Source: JBCDIQ01 sp039024295 (GTDB taxonomy: Bacteria > Bacteroidota > Bacteroidia > J057). Taken from it: a stretch of DNA of 15,444 nucleotides. The stretch covers positions 1-15,444 of the forward strand of contig JBCDIQ010000103.1 of the NCBI GenBank assembly GCA_039024295.1, read 5' to 3'. Positions 1 through 7,978 of the stretch are shown piece by piece (the stretch's first letter is position 1; every line of letters starts with the position of its first letter). The translations under genes were made by a program, and so were the position numbers. The notes below the pieces were generated by a model. The model ran no database searches, was not told the origin of the DNA, and worked only from the letters and a program-made list of their open reading frames with translations.

Positions 1-14
1 CAATAAGTTATTTC

Positions 15-1913
15 ATGAAGCGCTACCAACGGATCATGTTATGTTGCTTCCTGATGATAGGGGCAATAAACGCATATGGCCAATGCCCGCAATCAGCGGC
101 TATACCCGTGGTAGAGGAATCTTTTGAAACTGGGCTCCCGGCAGGGTGGAAAGCCCCGCTTACCTCTGACGGAGGCAATTGGCAAGTCAACAACCAAGAT
201 ATTGGCTTCTACACCAACCCTGGTTCTGAGGGATGGATATATGTCAATGACGAAGCATCTGATAACATTGGAGAAGCCGTACTTACTTCCCCTTCTTTTC
301 AGGTAGCCAACGCAACTGCAGGACTTTCCCTCGAGTTTGACCTCAACTTTCAGTTGTACGCCCAAGAGGGCAATCTCAAGGTAGAAATCTGGGATGGCCA
401 GGAGTGGGTGCTGGGGCTATGGGTACAGGAAGATTTTAAGGGCCACGTGAGCCTGGAAATCAGCCCGCTGGCGAACGATAACTTAAAGGTTCGATTTACC
501 TACGATGATGGAGGGGTATGGAATTGGGGAATGGGAATTGATAATTTTGCATTATATGTCGCTCCTCAGCAGTGTGAAAACGCCATTTGTGAACGTGGCG
601 AAACGCCTGCATCCTGTTCGGAGGATTGCAAGATTCCCGCTATCCATTGGGTAGATCAAGGAAAAGACCTGGAGGAAAATGCCGTAACCTATCATCCTTT
701 TAACAGGGGGGAAGCTTGCGACGATTGCAGTGAGAAGGTCGCCTTAAAATTTCCCTTTGAATTCTTTGGAAAAACCTATACCTCGGTATTTATCAACTCG
801 AATGGAAACCTGACCTTTGAGGGCAGTTTCGTAACCTACACCCCAGAAGCATTTTGCCTGAATGGCCCCAAGATGATTGCGCCATTTTTTGCAGATACAG
901 ACCTGGCCTGTGGAGGCCAAATCTCCTATTACGTTGCTCCCAGTTATTTGGTGGTGCAGTACAAAAAGGTAGCCTATTATGGATGTGGAAAGGAGTGTGA
1001 CCAGCGAAATACCTTCCAGGTTATCCTAACAGATAATACCATACGTGAAGTCCAAGGAATTTCTCTTCCTGAAGGGGCTAACGTGGTCTTTTCTTATCAG
1101 GATATGGAATGGTCCACCGGCAATTCTTCTCAGGGCCAGCAGGGTTTTGGAGGTGCTGCGGCCACCGTCGGATTAAACCAGGGAGATGGGAGCACCTGTA
1201 ACGACTATGGCACCTTCGACGATCCGGGATACCATTATTACGGAAATTCACAAGACGATAAATGTCCCCCAAACGGGGTGGCTCACTTGTCTCATCGTAC
1301 CCTGTTATTCAATGGTTCGACTGGTGAGGTTGTCACGCCGGCACCAGTTCTGCCACCAGTTCCCGACCTGAGCTTTTCAGGGGCAAACAGAGACTCCCTG
1401 CACATCCTGCGGTGGCCCCTATTTACGGAACTTGGTACCACTGACTTTTTTGTGGTGGAAAGGGGACCATCAGAAAATGAGTTAGTAGAATGGAAGCGTC
1501 TGTCACCAACTGATTTATTTACCCAGGATGGAACTGCTGAACTATGTGACAGCATACCCTTGTTGGGGTTGAATTACTACCGATTACTTCAATTTTTTGA
1601 AGACGGCACCTTCAGGGAATCTCCACTCGTGGAGCTGGAAAACAGGTCCGCCCCACAAGCATTCAGCATGCTCAGGGTAGCTCCCAATCCTTTTCAAGAT
1701 TATGTAAAGATCAGTTTTTTGTCACAATACCCGAGTCCTGCCCAGTATATCATGACGGATGGCAGCGGAAGGATATTCCGTCGGGGTACAACTCAGGCCC
1801 ATCAGGGAGAGAATATGGTGGAACTTTCTTTGGGTGACCTATCACCTGGCCTGTACTTCCTATCTGTCTTTAATGACGAGATCAGGTTACATCGAAACCT
1901 GGTAAAACTTTAG
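15..1913 (+). CDS. T9SS-sorted secreted protein with nidogen-like domain
   Basis: 632 residues. Residues 1-22 form a signal peptide (hydrophobic core, ending around AYGQ). Residues about 30-185 look like a beta-sandwich/jelly-roll module. A short cysteine cluster at 187-206 (CENAIC..GE..ASC..DC) resembles the 'CGNGxCExGE..C..DC' motif of secreted bacterial proteins. Residues about 225-440 resemble a nidogen-like (NIDO) domain: FPFEFFGKTYTSVFINSNG, then IAPFFADTD, then TFQVILTD. The last ~80 residues form a type A T9SS sorting domain, with VAPNPF near 555 and a GLYFLSVF...NLVKL ending. Family knowledge predicts crossing the outer membrane by the Por secretion system, removal of the sorting domain, and attachment or release at the surface. 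The start ATG has only 14 bases before it in the window, so its promoter is not seen. The ligand is unknown; adhesion or matrix binding is a guess. Confidence 0.9.
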   Translation: MKRYQRIMLCCFLMIGAINAYGQCPQSAAIPVVEESFETGLPAGWKAPLTSDGGNWQVNNQDIGFYTNPGSEGWIYVNDEASDNIGEAVLTSPSFQVANATAGLSLEFDLNFQLYAQEGNLKVEIWDGQEWVLGLWVQEDFKGHVSLEISPLANDNLKVRFTYDDGGVWNWGMGIDNFALYVAPQQCENAICERGETPASCSEDCKIPAIHWVDQGKDLEENAVTYHPFNRGEACDDCSEKVALKFPFEFFGKTYTSVFINSNGNLTFEGSFVTYTPEAFCLNGPKMIAPFFADTDLACGGQISYYVAPSYLVVQYKKVAYYGCGKECDQRNTFQVILTDNTIREVQGISLPEGANVVFSYQDMEWSTGNSSQGQQGFGGAAATVGLNQGDGSTCNDYGTFDDPGYHYYGNSQDDKCPPNGVAHLSHRTLLFNGSTGEVVTPAPVLPPVPDLSFSGANRDSLHILRWPLFTELGTTDFFVVERGPSENELVEWKRLSPTDLFTQDGTAELCDSIPLLGLNYYRLLQFFEDGTFRESPLVELENRSAPQAFSMLRVAPNPFQDYVKISFLSQYPSPAQYIMTDGSGRIFRRGTTQAHQGENMVELSLGDLSPGLYFLSVFNDEIRLHRNLVKL

Positions 1914-1920
1914 GGAATGG

Positions 1921-2568
1921 TCAATAGGCAATGACAAGGTCCAGGGCTTCATCTTTCCAGGTGTTCCCCCCTTTTCCCTCATCAAATAACAGCTTCAAAG
2001 AAGGCCTATCTCCCACCTGGAAGGAAACCTGAGGATGTGATTCGAAATGCTTCAGGAGGGGCACACCCAAAACCAGTTCAGGTACGGAAAATATCGCTTG
2101 GGAAAGTCGCTCTATTCCATTCGAATGATTCATTGGTTCATTCGCAGGTACTTTTTTCCCTTGAAAGGGCAACCTGAAGATCAGCGGTAAAGCAGGAAAT
2201 TCATGAGAAACCAACATATCAATGTACATTCCTTGGGGAAAATAAGCTGGCTGGTATGCCATAGCATCCTTGAACAGTTCATCCGTCTCAGGGGTGTTGA
2301 CCAGACACATCCCAAACCTTGAATACCCGCTCTGAATAAATTGTGATCGCTCCAAAAGGGTTGTTTCCCGAACCACAGGTGAGTGAAGCTCGGATACCTC
2401 TACCGCCCAAAGAATTTCCAAAAAGAAATCTTTCGTATAAAACTTACGGTTCTGGGTTCCCTGGCCAACATGTCGACGGCTACTGCCTTCTACAAACCCA
2501 GCCTCTACAAGGTGTTGGGCTTCAGCCCCATTTTGTTGAGAGAATATGTATATGTGGTCTATCTCCAT
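1921..2568 (-). CDS. VOC/glyoxalase-like domain protein
   Basis: 215 residues, no signal peptide, so probably cytoplasmic. The N-terminus MEIDHIYIFS, then LVEAGFVEG, HVGQGTQNR and FFLEILWA, is the beta-alpha-beta-beta pattern of vicinal-oxygen-chelate proteins. His5 and Glu51 are at places where this fold usually binds a metal. The second half (from about 90) is less typical and may be a degenerate partner module. The fold serves many reactions (glyoxalase, dioxygenase, antibiotic binding), so no substrate can be named. It lies 65 bp downstream of the sensor kinase on the same strand and may be the last gene of that unit, although a promoter-like TTTTTG-N19-CATATTTC sits just before its ATG. 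It converges on the T9SS gene with a 7-bp gap. Confidence 0.75.
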   Translation of the reverse strand: MEIDHIYIFSQQNGAEAQHLVEAGFVEGSSRRHVGQGTQNRKFYTKDFFLEILWAVEVSELHSPVVRETTLLERSQFIQSGYSRFGMCLVNTPETDELFKDAMAYQPAYFPQGMYIDMLVSHEFPALPLIFRLPFQGKKVPANEPMNHSNGIERLSQAIFSVPELVLGVPLLKHFESHPQVSFQVGDRPSLKLLFDEGKGGNTWKDEALDLVIAY

Positions 2569-2633
2569 AGGAGAAATATGGAGACTTATTCAATCTCATC
2601 AAAAAGCTGGGTGTCCAAAGTTGGGGAATGCCC

Positions 2634-4097
2634 TTAACTGTAAACTGGCAATTGAAAGGAAAAAGTGGTGTATTCACCCACCTTACTCGTAACCCGAATG
2701 AGGGATTGGTGTAAATCCAGGATATTTTTCACAATAGCCAGCCCAAGGCCGGTGCCTTTCTTGCCATTGGCGTGCTTTTCCATTTTGTAGTACCGATCAA
2801 ATATCCGGGGAATGTCTTCTTCAGGAATGCCGACTCCGGTATTGCGAATTCGCACTTCCAGGTGATCTCCTTTCTGGGCAAGTTCCAATGAGACATCCTG
2901 CTGCTCGGGGGTGTATTTGATGGCATTTTCCACCAAATTTTGCAGTACCCGCTCAATCATCCGAACATCTGCATAGACCATGGTTTGTGAGGCCTCGATA
3001 TGGGTGGTCAGTTTCAGTTGTTTTTCCTGGGCCAGCATGGCATAGCGTGCCTCCATATTTTGCAGCAATTCAGAAAGCTGAAACGGCTTCATTTCTGGGT
3101 TTACCTGCCGTGCTTCCAGTTTTGATAGCTCAAACAGATCAGCTACCAGTTTCGTCAGGTGCTCACTGCTGTTCAGAATGATGTTCAGGTATTTTTCTTC
3201 ATCCTCTTTACTGAGTTTACCCTGCTTCATGATGAGGGTTTCCACATATCCATGAATGACTGAAAGGGGCGTCCTCAGGTCATGGGAAATGTTGGCAATC
3301 AATTCTCGACGAAGCTCATCAACCTGCTTGAGTTCTTGGATGTTCTGCAAAATGGTATCGGCCATTCCATTAAAGGTATGCGCCAGATTGGCCAGTTCAC
3401 CTGTTGAAGTAATCGGAACGCGAGCATCCAGGTTCCCATCCTCAAATTGCCTTACCGCCTGAATGATGCTCCTCAGGTTACGGGTAAGCAACCAGATCAG
3501 ACCCAGGCCCACTGCAAAGGCAGCCAACAGGCTCAGCATAAAGAAACGGGTACCCAACCGTAGCAAATAACTGCTCCCGACGGCCTCTGCTATGTTTTCA
3601 AACTGCTCACTTTCCAGCACGATGTACACATACCCCTGCTGCACGCCATCAACTTCGACGGGAGTAGCTGAAAAAACGGTTGTTGCTTTTGGGTCTCTTG
3701 GATCATCTCCCAAAATCAGTTCTTGCCCACCTGAAGCCAAAAACGCCTGCACCGGATCCAGGCTCACATAGGTTAATTTTACCTTTTTATCCAACACCAC
3801 ATAGGACAGGATTTCCCCATCATTATCCAGGAGATAGACTTCGATTGAAGGATTCACCGCCATCATAGAGTGCATGATTTTGTGCAATGCCTCCTCATTC
3901 ACCTCGCCATCTTTGAAGGGGGTAACCTCGTGCAGCATATGCTCCGCAACGGTTGCATTCAGGCGCTGCGTAGTTTCCGCGTAATACTTTTGTGCCGTAA
4001 AGGCAGTCACATAAACATAGGCAAGCCCAATCAGTAACAGCACCAGCAAAAACGCCAATGAGATTTTCCAGAAAAGGGTATTTTTAACCTGAGGCAT
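2634..4097 (-). CDS. Sensor histidine kinase, HAMP-HisKA-HATPase (OmpR-system partner)
   Basis: 487 residues, inner-membrane. TM1 is about 10-32, followed by a periplasmic sensor of about 150 residues (35-183), TM2 about 185-205, and a HAMP linker about 206-256. The HisKA dimerisation helix carries the phospho-acceptor His272 in ISHDLRTPL. The ATPase domain has the N box around Asn391 (NLVENAIKYTP), the F box (IFDRYYKME) and the G2 box (GTGLGLAIVK). The G1 box reads NTGVGI, with Asn419 where most kinases have Asp. It is 78 bp downstream of the response-regulator gene and surely its partner. The architecture resembles BaeS/ResE/PhoR-type kinases; the signal cannot be told from the sequence. 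The periplasmic part looks like a PAS/Cache-like fold (IEVYLLDNDGEIL), which is inference. Confidence 0.93.
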   Translation of the reverse strand: MPQVKNTLFWKISLAFLLVLLLIGLAYVYVTAFTAQKYYAETTQRLNATVAEHMLHEVTPFKDGEVNEEALHKIMHSMMAVNPSIEVYLLDNDGEILSYVVLDKKVKLTYVSLDPVQAFLASGGQELILGDDPRDPKATTVFSATPVEVDGVQQGYVYIVLESEQFENIAEAVGSSYLLRLGTRFFMLSLLAAFAVGLGLIWLLTRNLRSIIQAVRQFEDGNLDARVPITSTGELANLAHTFNGMADTILQNIQELKQVDELRRELIANISHDLRTPLSVIHGYVETLIMKQGKLSKEDEEKYLNIILNSSEHLTKLVADLFELSKLEARQVNPEMKPFQLSELLQNMEARYAMLAQEKQLKLTTHIEASQTMVYADVRMIERVLQNLVENAIKYTPEQQDVSLELAQKGDHLEVRIRNTGVGIPEEDIPRIFDRYYKMEKHANGKKGTGLGLAIVKNILDLHQSLIRVTSKVGEYTTFSFQLPVYS

Positions 4098-4175
4098 ATA
4101 GTTGATTTGTTTGTCGCATCATTAAAACTAGAAACTGAAATGTCGCCGTGCCAGCGGCAATAAAGAAATCAGTTC

Positions 4176-4880
4176 TTAGAGTTCATCATTAAAACGATAC
4201 CCAATACCCCATGTGGTGAGTACGAAACGAGGTTTTTTCTCTTCAGATTCAATTTTGCTTCGGAGGCGATTGACATGAGCATTCACTGTATGCTCATACC
4301 CGGAAAATTCATACCCCCAAATAAGGTTCAGGAGCTCTTCCCGGCTGTAACTTCTACCTGGGTGGGTAGCCATGAGTGCAAGTAAATCAAATTCTTTGGG
4401 GGTGAGTTCTATGCGATTCTCTCCCAGCATGACCTTCCGCTTGGTAAGGTCGATTTCTAGCTCTCCATAACTTAGGACCTCAGGTGTGCCTTGGGTCTTC
4501 CGTGCAGATTCAAACATCTGAGTACGCCTAAATATTGCTTTCACCCGCGCCAAGAACTCCCGAACGCTAAAGGGTTTGGTGAGGTAGTCATCCGCTCCGA
4601 TTTCAAGCCCAAGGATTTTATCAATCTCTTCCGACTTGGCAGTCAACATCATGATGGGACTGTGGTCTTCCCGTGCGCGAATCTTACGGCACACCTCTAA
4701 GCCATCCAGTTTGGGAAGCATCAGGTCCAGTACGATGAGGTCATAGATGGATTCAGTACTTTTTTCATACCCTTCCTGACCATCAAATGCGACCTCTACT
4801 TCACATTCCAGGTCACGGAGGTGGAGACAGAGCAAATCGGAGATGTTGGGATCGTCTTCTACTACGAGCACTTTTTTCAT
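4176..4880 (-). CDS. OmpR/PhoB-family response regulator
   Basis: 234 residues. The receiver domain (1-118) has acidic pocket residues Asp9/Asp10, phospho-acceptor Asp52 (LIVLDLMLP), Thr80 and Lys102 (LTKPF). The C-terminal winged helix (about 135-234) shows the typical IELTPKEFDLLALMATHPG, YSREELLNLIWG, HVNRLRSKIE and WGIGYRF blocks. It binds DNA as a phosphorylated dimer, normally to tandem direct repeats one helical turn apart. Just such repeats (three TCACA in 11-bp steps, 4915-4941) lie over its own promoter, so autoregulation is likely. The cognate kinase follows at 4097-2634. ATG start at 4880; no clear Shine-Dalgarno, as usual in Bacteroidota. Confidence 0.95.
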   Translation of the reverse strand: MKKVLVVEDDPNISDLLCLHLRDLECEVEVAFDGQEGYEKSTESIYDLIVLDLMLPKLDGLEVCRKIRAREDHSPIMMLTAKSEEIDKILGLEIGADDYLTKPFSVREFLARVKAIFRRTQMFESARKTQGTPEVLSYGELEIDLTKRKVMLGENRIELTPKEFDLLALMATHPGRSYSREELLNLIWGYEFSGYEHTVNAHVNRLRSKIESEEKKPRFVLTTWGIGYRFNDEL

Positions 4881-4911
4881 GGCGCTACATTTATTGCAAA
4901 TAGGAGAATAA

Positions 4912-4942
4912 GTATCACAAATGTATCACAGCACCTTCACAG
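4912..4942. promoter_or_regulatory. Three 11-bp-phased direct repeats, probable OmpR-family operator
   Basis: GTATCACA at 4912-4919 is repeated exactly at 4923-4930. A third, weaker copy (CCTTCACA) follows at 4934-4941. The TCACA cores start at 4915, 4926 and 4937, that is, in steps of exactly 11 bp. Tandem repeats of one helical turn are the usual binding pattern of OmpR/PhoB-type regulators. The repeats cover the TACATTTG element of the regulator gene and are about 65-95 bp from the start of the divergent TPR/LytS kinase gene, so they could act on both. Confidence 0.5.
4918..4925 (-). promoter_or_regulatory. Bacteroidota-type -7 promoter element of the response regulator
   Basis: On the minus strand the bases read TACATTTG, a full match to the TAnnTTTG element of the Bacteroidota primary sigma factor. 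It lies 37 bases upstream of the ATG at 4880, giving a leader of about 30 bases. The matching -33 TTG is not clear (TTTTC about 20 bases upstream), which would suit an activated promoter. Confidence 0.5.
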
Positions 4943-5007
4943 AAAATGTCGTCTTTACTTCAAAAAGGTCTAATAAATGATCTTTTTATCTTCAAAAGAG
5001 ATTCAAA

Positions 5008-7095
5008 ATGTACCTTTTAATTTACCGATTCGCCTGTTTGTTCATTTTTCTGAATCCCCCTGCCTTCCTAATCGGGCAGCAGGTGGATAGCCTCAAATCG
5101 GTTGCCTATTCTAGTCAACCTGATACTTCCCGACTCCGGTCCTTTTTCCAACTCATGGACGCTTCGGCAGAAGCTCAATCTGTTGATAGCTTGGAACATT
5201 TAATGGCCCCAGTGAAAGAATTGGTGAGGTGCCAAGAACTGCCGAAATGGCGATTATACGGGACCAAAAAAATTGGAACTACCTACTTGCGAAGATCTGC
5301 TTATGATTCGGCTTTTCAATATTTGGTTGAGGCCAAAGAGCTGGCAAAAGAGTTTCAACAGACCCAAGAATACATCGGACTCTTATTCACCTTACAATTT
5401 AATTATCGCCGTGTGGGGGATACCGCAAAGCTACCGAGCATTTATACGGAAATGATAGAATATGGTGAATCAGAACAGGTAATTGATGCTCAGGTGCTAG
5501 GCTGGCGAGAGAAAGGAACCCATCACTATCAACAGGCACAATATGCTTACGCACAACAAGCATATTCCACCGGCCTTGAAATTGCAGAACGGGTACAGGA
5601 TACTGCCCTAATTGCAGAAATGCTGGAAGTATTTGGAGTGTACTTTGGCAATACCGGGGATTCGGAAAAAGAGCAGCAATACCTATTAAAAGCGGCTACC
5701 TACTTCAATCAGCTGAATGATCAAAAGTCTGTCAAGAATACCTATCGAATTCTTGCAAACAGCTACTTCAACACCCAGGACTATGCCAAAGCGGCACAAT
5801 ATGCTTCATTATCTTATGACATAGCAACCTCCCAAAAAAGCCTGATTGGCACCCTCCAATCACTGGAAGTCCGTGCAAAAATCTATATAAAACAAGACAG
5901 CCTCCAACTTGCCAAAAAGGACATACAAGAAGGGCTTGATCTTATCAAAAAGATGAAGTATTACAGAGAGTTTTTCGAGGTAGGGTTCTACGAACTTCAA
6001 GGAGACCTTTTGGCAGATCACAATATATATCTTGCCATAAACTCATATACTAAGGCCTACTCCGCTACAGAAACAACAAACAGCCCCCACAAACGGGCTG
6101 GCATCGCAAAAAAACTGGGAATTCAATATGCCGAAAACCAACAATTTGAAAAGGCTGTTTCGCATTTTCAGACTTACCTGAACCTGGAATCATACCTGAA
6201 GGAGGCCGAAAAGGAAGAAGAGATTCAGCAGCTTTTGATAAAATTTGATACTGAGCGGTTAGAACGCGAACAAGAAAGGCTACAAACAGAAAATGCACTG
6301 ATCCAAAACCAACTCCGATTACAGAAGCTTGAACTTAAGCAAAAAACCTTTTGGATACTGTGTTTTGGTGGGCTACTGTTAATGGGTGGGACTATTGCAG
6401 TTCTGCTTTACAGAATGCAACAGAACAAAATGAAACAACAAATAATTGAGCTGCAACATAGGGCTTTGCGGACTCAGATGAATCCGCACTTTATCTTTAA
6501 TGCACTTGGGTCCATCCAAGCGTTTTTTCTCAAAAATGATCAAGTCAAAGGCTCAATATTTCTACATGAATTTGGAGAGCTTGTGCGGAGGGTGCTCGAA
6601 CACTCTGCAAAGAACAAGATTCCTCTTTCCGAAGAACTCCAAACGATAGAATTATACCTCAACTTAGAAAAAAGCCGAATGGGTGAGCGCCTGACCTTTA
6701 AGATTGAGGTGGACGAAAGAATAGACCCTACCTATTTATACGTTCCCCCTATGGTGTTACAACCATTTTTAGAGAATGCAGTCTGGCATGGCCTAACCCC
6801 CAAACCAGAAGGGGGACATATTCATCTTTTTATTCATCAGACGGCCAATGAATTGGTCTGCGAAGTAAAGGATAATGGGATTGGGGTCAACCATTCGCTA
6901 CAGCGAAAGGAGCCGTCTCAGCTTGAGCATGTCTCGCAAGGCATAAGCGTCACTCGATCCAGGCTAGACTTAGTGGAAAGCCCTTCAAAAAGGAACTCAC
7001 GGGTTGAGATTCAGCAACTTTCTGATGAGTTAGGAAAAGTGGCAGGAACACATATTAAGTTATATTTGCCGTTGATTTATGATGCCCCCATTTAA
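5008..7095 (+). CDS. TPR-containing LytS-type sensor histidine kinase
   Basis: 695 residues. A signal peptide (1-24, ending LIGQQ) is followed by a periplasmic helical sensor of TPR repeats (about 60-395; for example YYRRA-like 'AYAQQAYSTGLEIAERV', 'DYAKAAQYASLSYDIA'), a coiled coil (about 398-445), one TM helix (449-468), and a cytoplasmic kinase of the LytS/YehU (His_kinase) type. Phospho-acceptor His494 lies in MNPHFIFNAL. The ATPase part has Asn590 in FLENAVWHGL and Asp622 in KDNGIG, with GIS.TRSRL near 645-653 as the G2-like region. It overlaps the LytTR regulator gene by 17 bp, so the two are translationally coupled. TPR-LytS kinases are common in Bacteroidota; the ligand is unknown. 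A weak TATCTTCA at 4987-4994 may be its -7 element. Confidence 0.93.
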   Translation: MYLLIYRFACLFIFLNPPAFLIGQQVDSLKSVAYSSQPDTSRLRSFFQLMDASAEAQSVDSLEHLMAPVKELVRCQELPKWRLYGTKKIGTTYLRRSAYDSAFQYLVEAKELAKEFQQTQEYIGLLFTLQFNYRRVGDTAKLPSIYTEMIEYGESEQVIDAQVLGWREKGTHHYQQAQYAYAQQAYSTGLEIAERVQDTALIAEMLEVFGVYFGNTGDSEKEQQYLLKAATYFNQLNDQKSVKNTYRILANSYFNTQDYAKAAQYASLSYDIATSQKSLIGTLQSLEVRAKIYIKQDSLQLAKKDIQEGLDLIKKMKYYREFFEVGFYELQGDLLADHNIYLAINSYTKAYSATETTNSPHKRAGIAKKLGIQYAENQQFEKAVSHFQTYLNLESYLKEAEKEEEIQQLLIKFDTERLEREQERLQTENALIQNQLRLQKLELKQKTFWILCFGGLLLMGGTIAVLLYRMQQNKMKQQIIELQHRALRTQMNPHFIFNALGSIQAFFLKNDQVKGSIFLHEFGELVRRVLEHSAKNKIPLSEELQTIELYLNLEKSRMGERLTFKIEVDERIDPTYLYVPPMVLQPFLENAVWHGLTPKPEGGHIHLFIHQTANELVCEVKDNGIGVNHSLQRKEPSQLEHVSQGISVTRSRLDLVESPSKRNSRVEIQQLSDELGKVAGTHIKLYLPLIYDAPI

Positions 7096-7858
7096 AACGG
7101 TTATAATAGAAGATCATCCTGATACCCAGGAATTACTTTTAAATTTAATTTCAAAGTATGGGCCTGATTATGAAGTCGTTGCCCGTGCAGAAAACGTCCA
7201 GCAAGGAGTCCACATCATTTCATCCTACCAACCAGATATTGTATTTCTCGATATTCAAATGCCTGATGGAACCGGATTTGACCTGTTACAGAACGTCAAT
7301 TATGGAGCTAATAACGCCTTCGAAATAGTGTTCGTAACAGCTCATGAGCAGTTTGCCATTAATGCCTTCAAATTTGCTGCTTTTGACTATTTGCTCAAAC
7401 CTATCCGATTGGACGAATTACAAAAAACATTGGATAGACTATCTAAAAAGCTTCGGAGGGCTATTCCTCAAGGTCCCAGCCCTGACCTTCTATCTGAACA
7501 TCTACCCGGACTGCAACGAGCAGAGAAGATGGCGGTCCCTTGTCAAGGAGGGTTTGAAATAATTAAGTTGAAGCAACTTGTATTTCTACAAAGTGATCGA
7601 AATTACACCATGTTGCACCTTGATTCAGACAAAAAAATAATTTCCAGCCGTACGCTAAAGGTATTTGATGAGCTATTGAACCAGCATGGATTTTTCAGGA
7701 TTCACCAATCCTTCCTAATAAACCTGGACCAGGTTATAAAATACAGCCGCCAAAATGGAGGAGAAATAACGATGAAAGGTGGAGCAATTCTACCTATCGC
7801 TTTAAGGCGTAAAGAAACATTCCTGAATATCTTCAAGCATTTGTTTCCTCGAAAATAA
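7079..7858 (+). CDS. LytTR-family response regulator
   Basis: 259 residues. The receiver domain (about 5-122) has Glu11/Asp12, phospho-acceptor Asp58 (IVFLDIQMPDG), Thr87 and Lys107 (LLKPI). The LytTR DNA-binding domain (about 152-258) shows the typical LVFLQSDRNYTMLHL, ISSRTLKVFDELL and FFRIHQSFLINLDQVIKY blocks. ATG at 7079 overlaps the kinase gene; a second ATG directly follows (7082), so the start may be 3 bases later. It is the output of the TPR/LytS kinase. I see no LytTR-type direct repeats in front of 5008 or 7979, so its targets may lie elsewhere. Confidence 0.95.
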   Translation: MMPPFKTVIIEDHPDTQELLLNLISKYGPDYEVVARAENVQQGVHIISSYQPDIVFLDIQMPDGTGFDLLQNVNYGANNAFEIVFVTAHEQFAINAFKFAAFDYLLKPIRLDELQKTLDRLSKKLRRAIPQGPSPDLLSEHLPGLQRAEKMAVPCQGGFEIIKLKQLVFLQSDRNYTMLHLDSDKKIISSRTLKVFDELLNQHGFFRIHQSFLINLDQVIKYSRQNGGEITMKGGAILPIALRRKETFLNIFKHLFPRK

Positions 7859-7945
7859 TAATTCATCGCCATCATTCATCCTCAATATCCAGGCACAGGA
7901 TAATCCTCACCTATTCAAGAGTTCTGAGCGAGTATATTGCTTAGG

Positions 7946-7955
7946 CTTTGCAAAG
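7946..7955. repeat. 10-bp palindrome upstream of the HExxGHG protein gene
   Basis: CTTTGCAAAG is a perfect palindrome 23 bases before the ATG at 7979, in the 120-bp gap after the LytTR gene. It could be an operator or chance; no clear TAnnTTTG element accompanies it (TAGGCTTTG, with one extra base, overlaps it). Confidence 0.25.
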
Positions 7956-7978
7956 ACGCTTGCCCCAAATATTAGCTT

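Noticed and set aside
2383..2637. 84-codon + strand frame
   Set aside because: Antisense to the VOC gene and crosses into the kinase stop; the VOC frame has recognisable family motifs.
4144..4162. GCCG-N6-CGGC hairpin between response regulator and kinase
   Set aside because: Only four base pairs and no T-run; the two genes must be co-transcribed, so a terminator is not expected.
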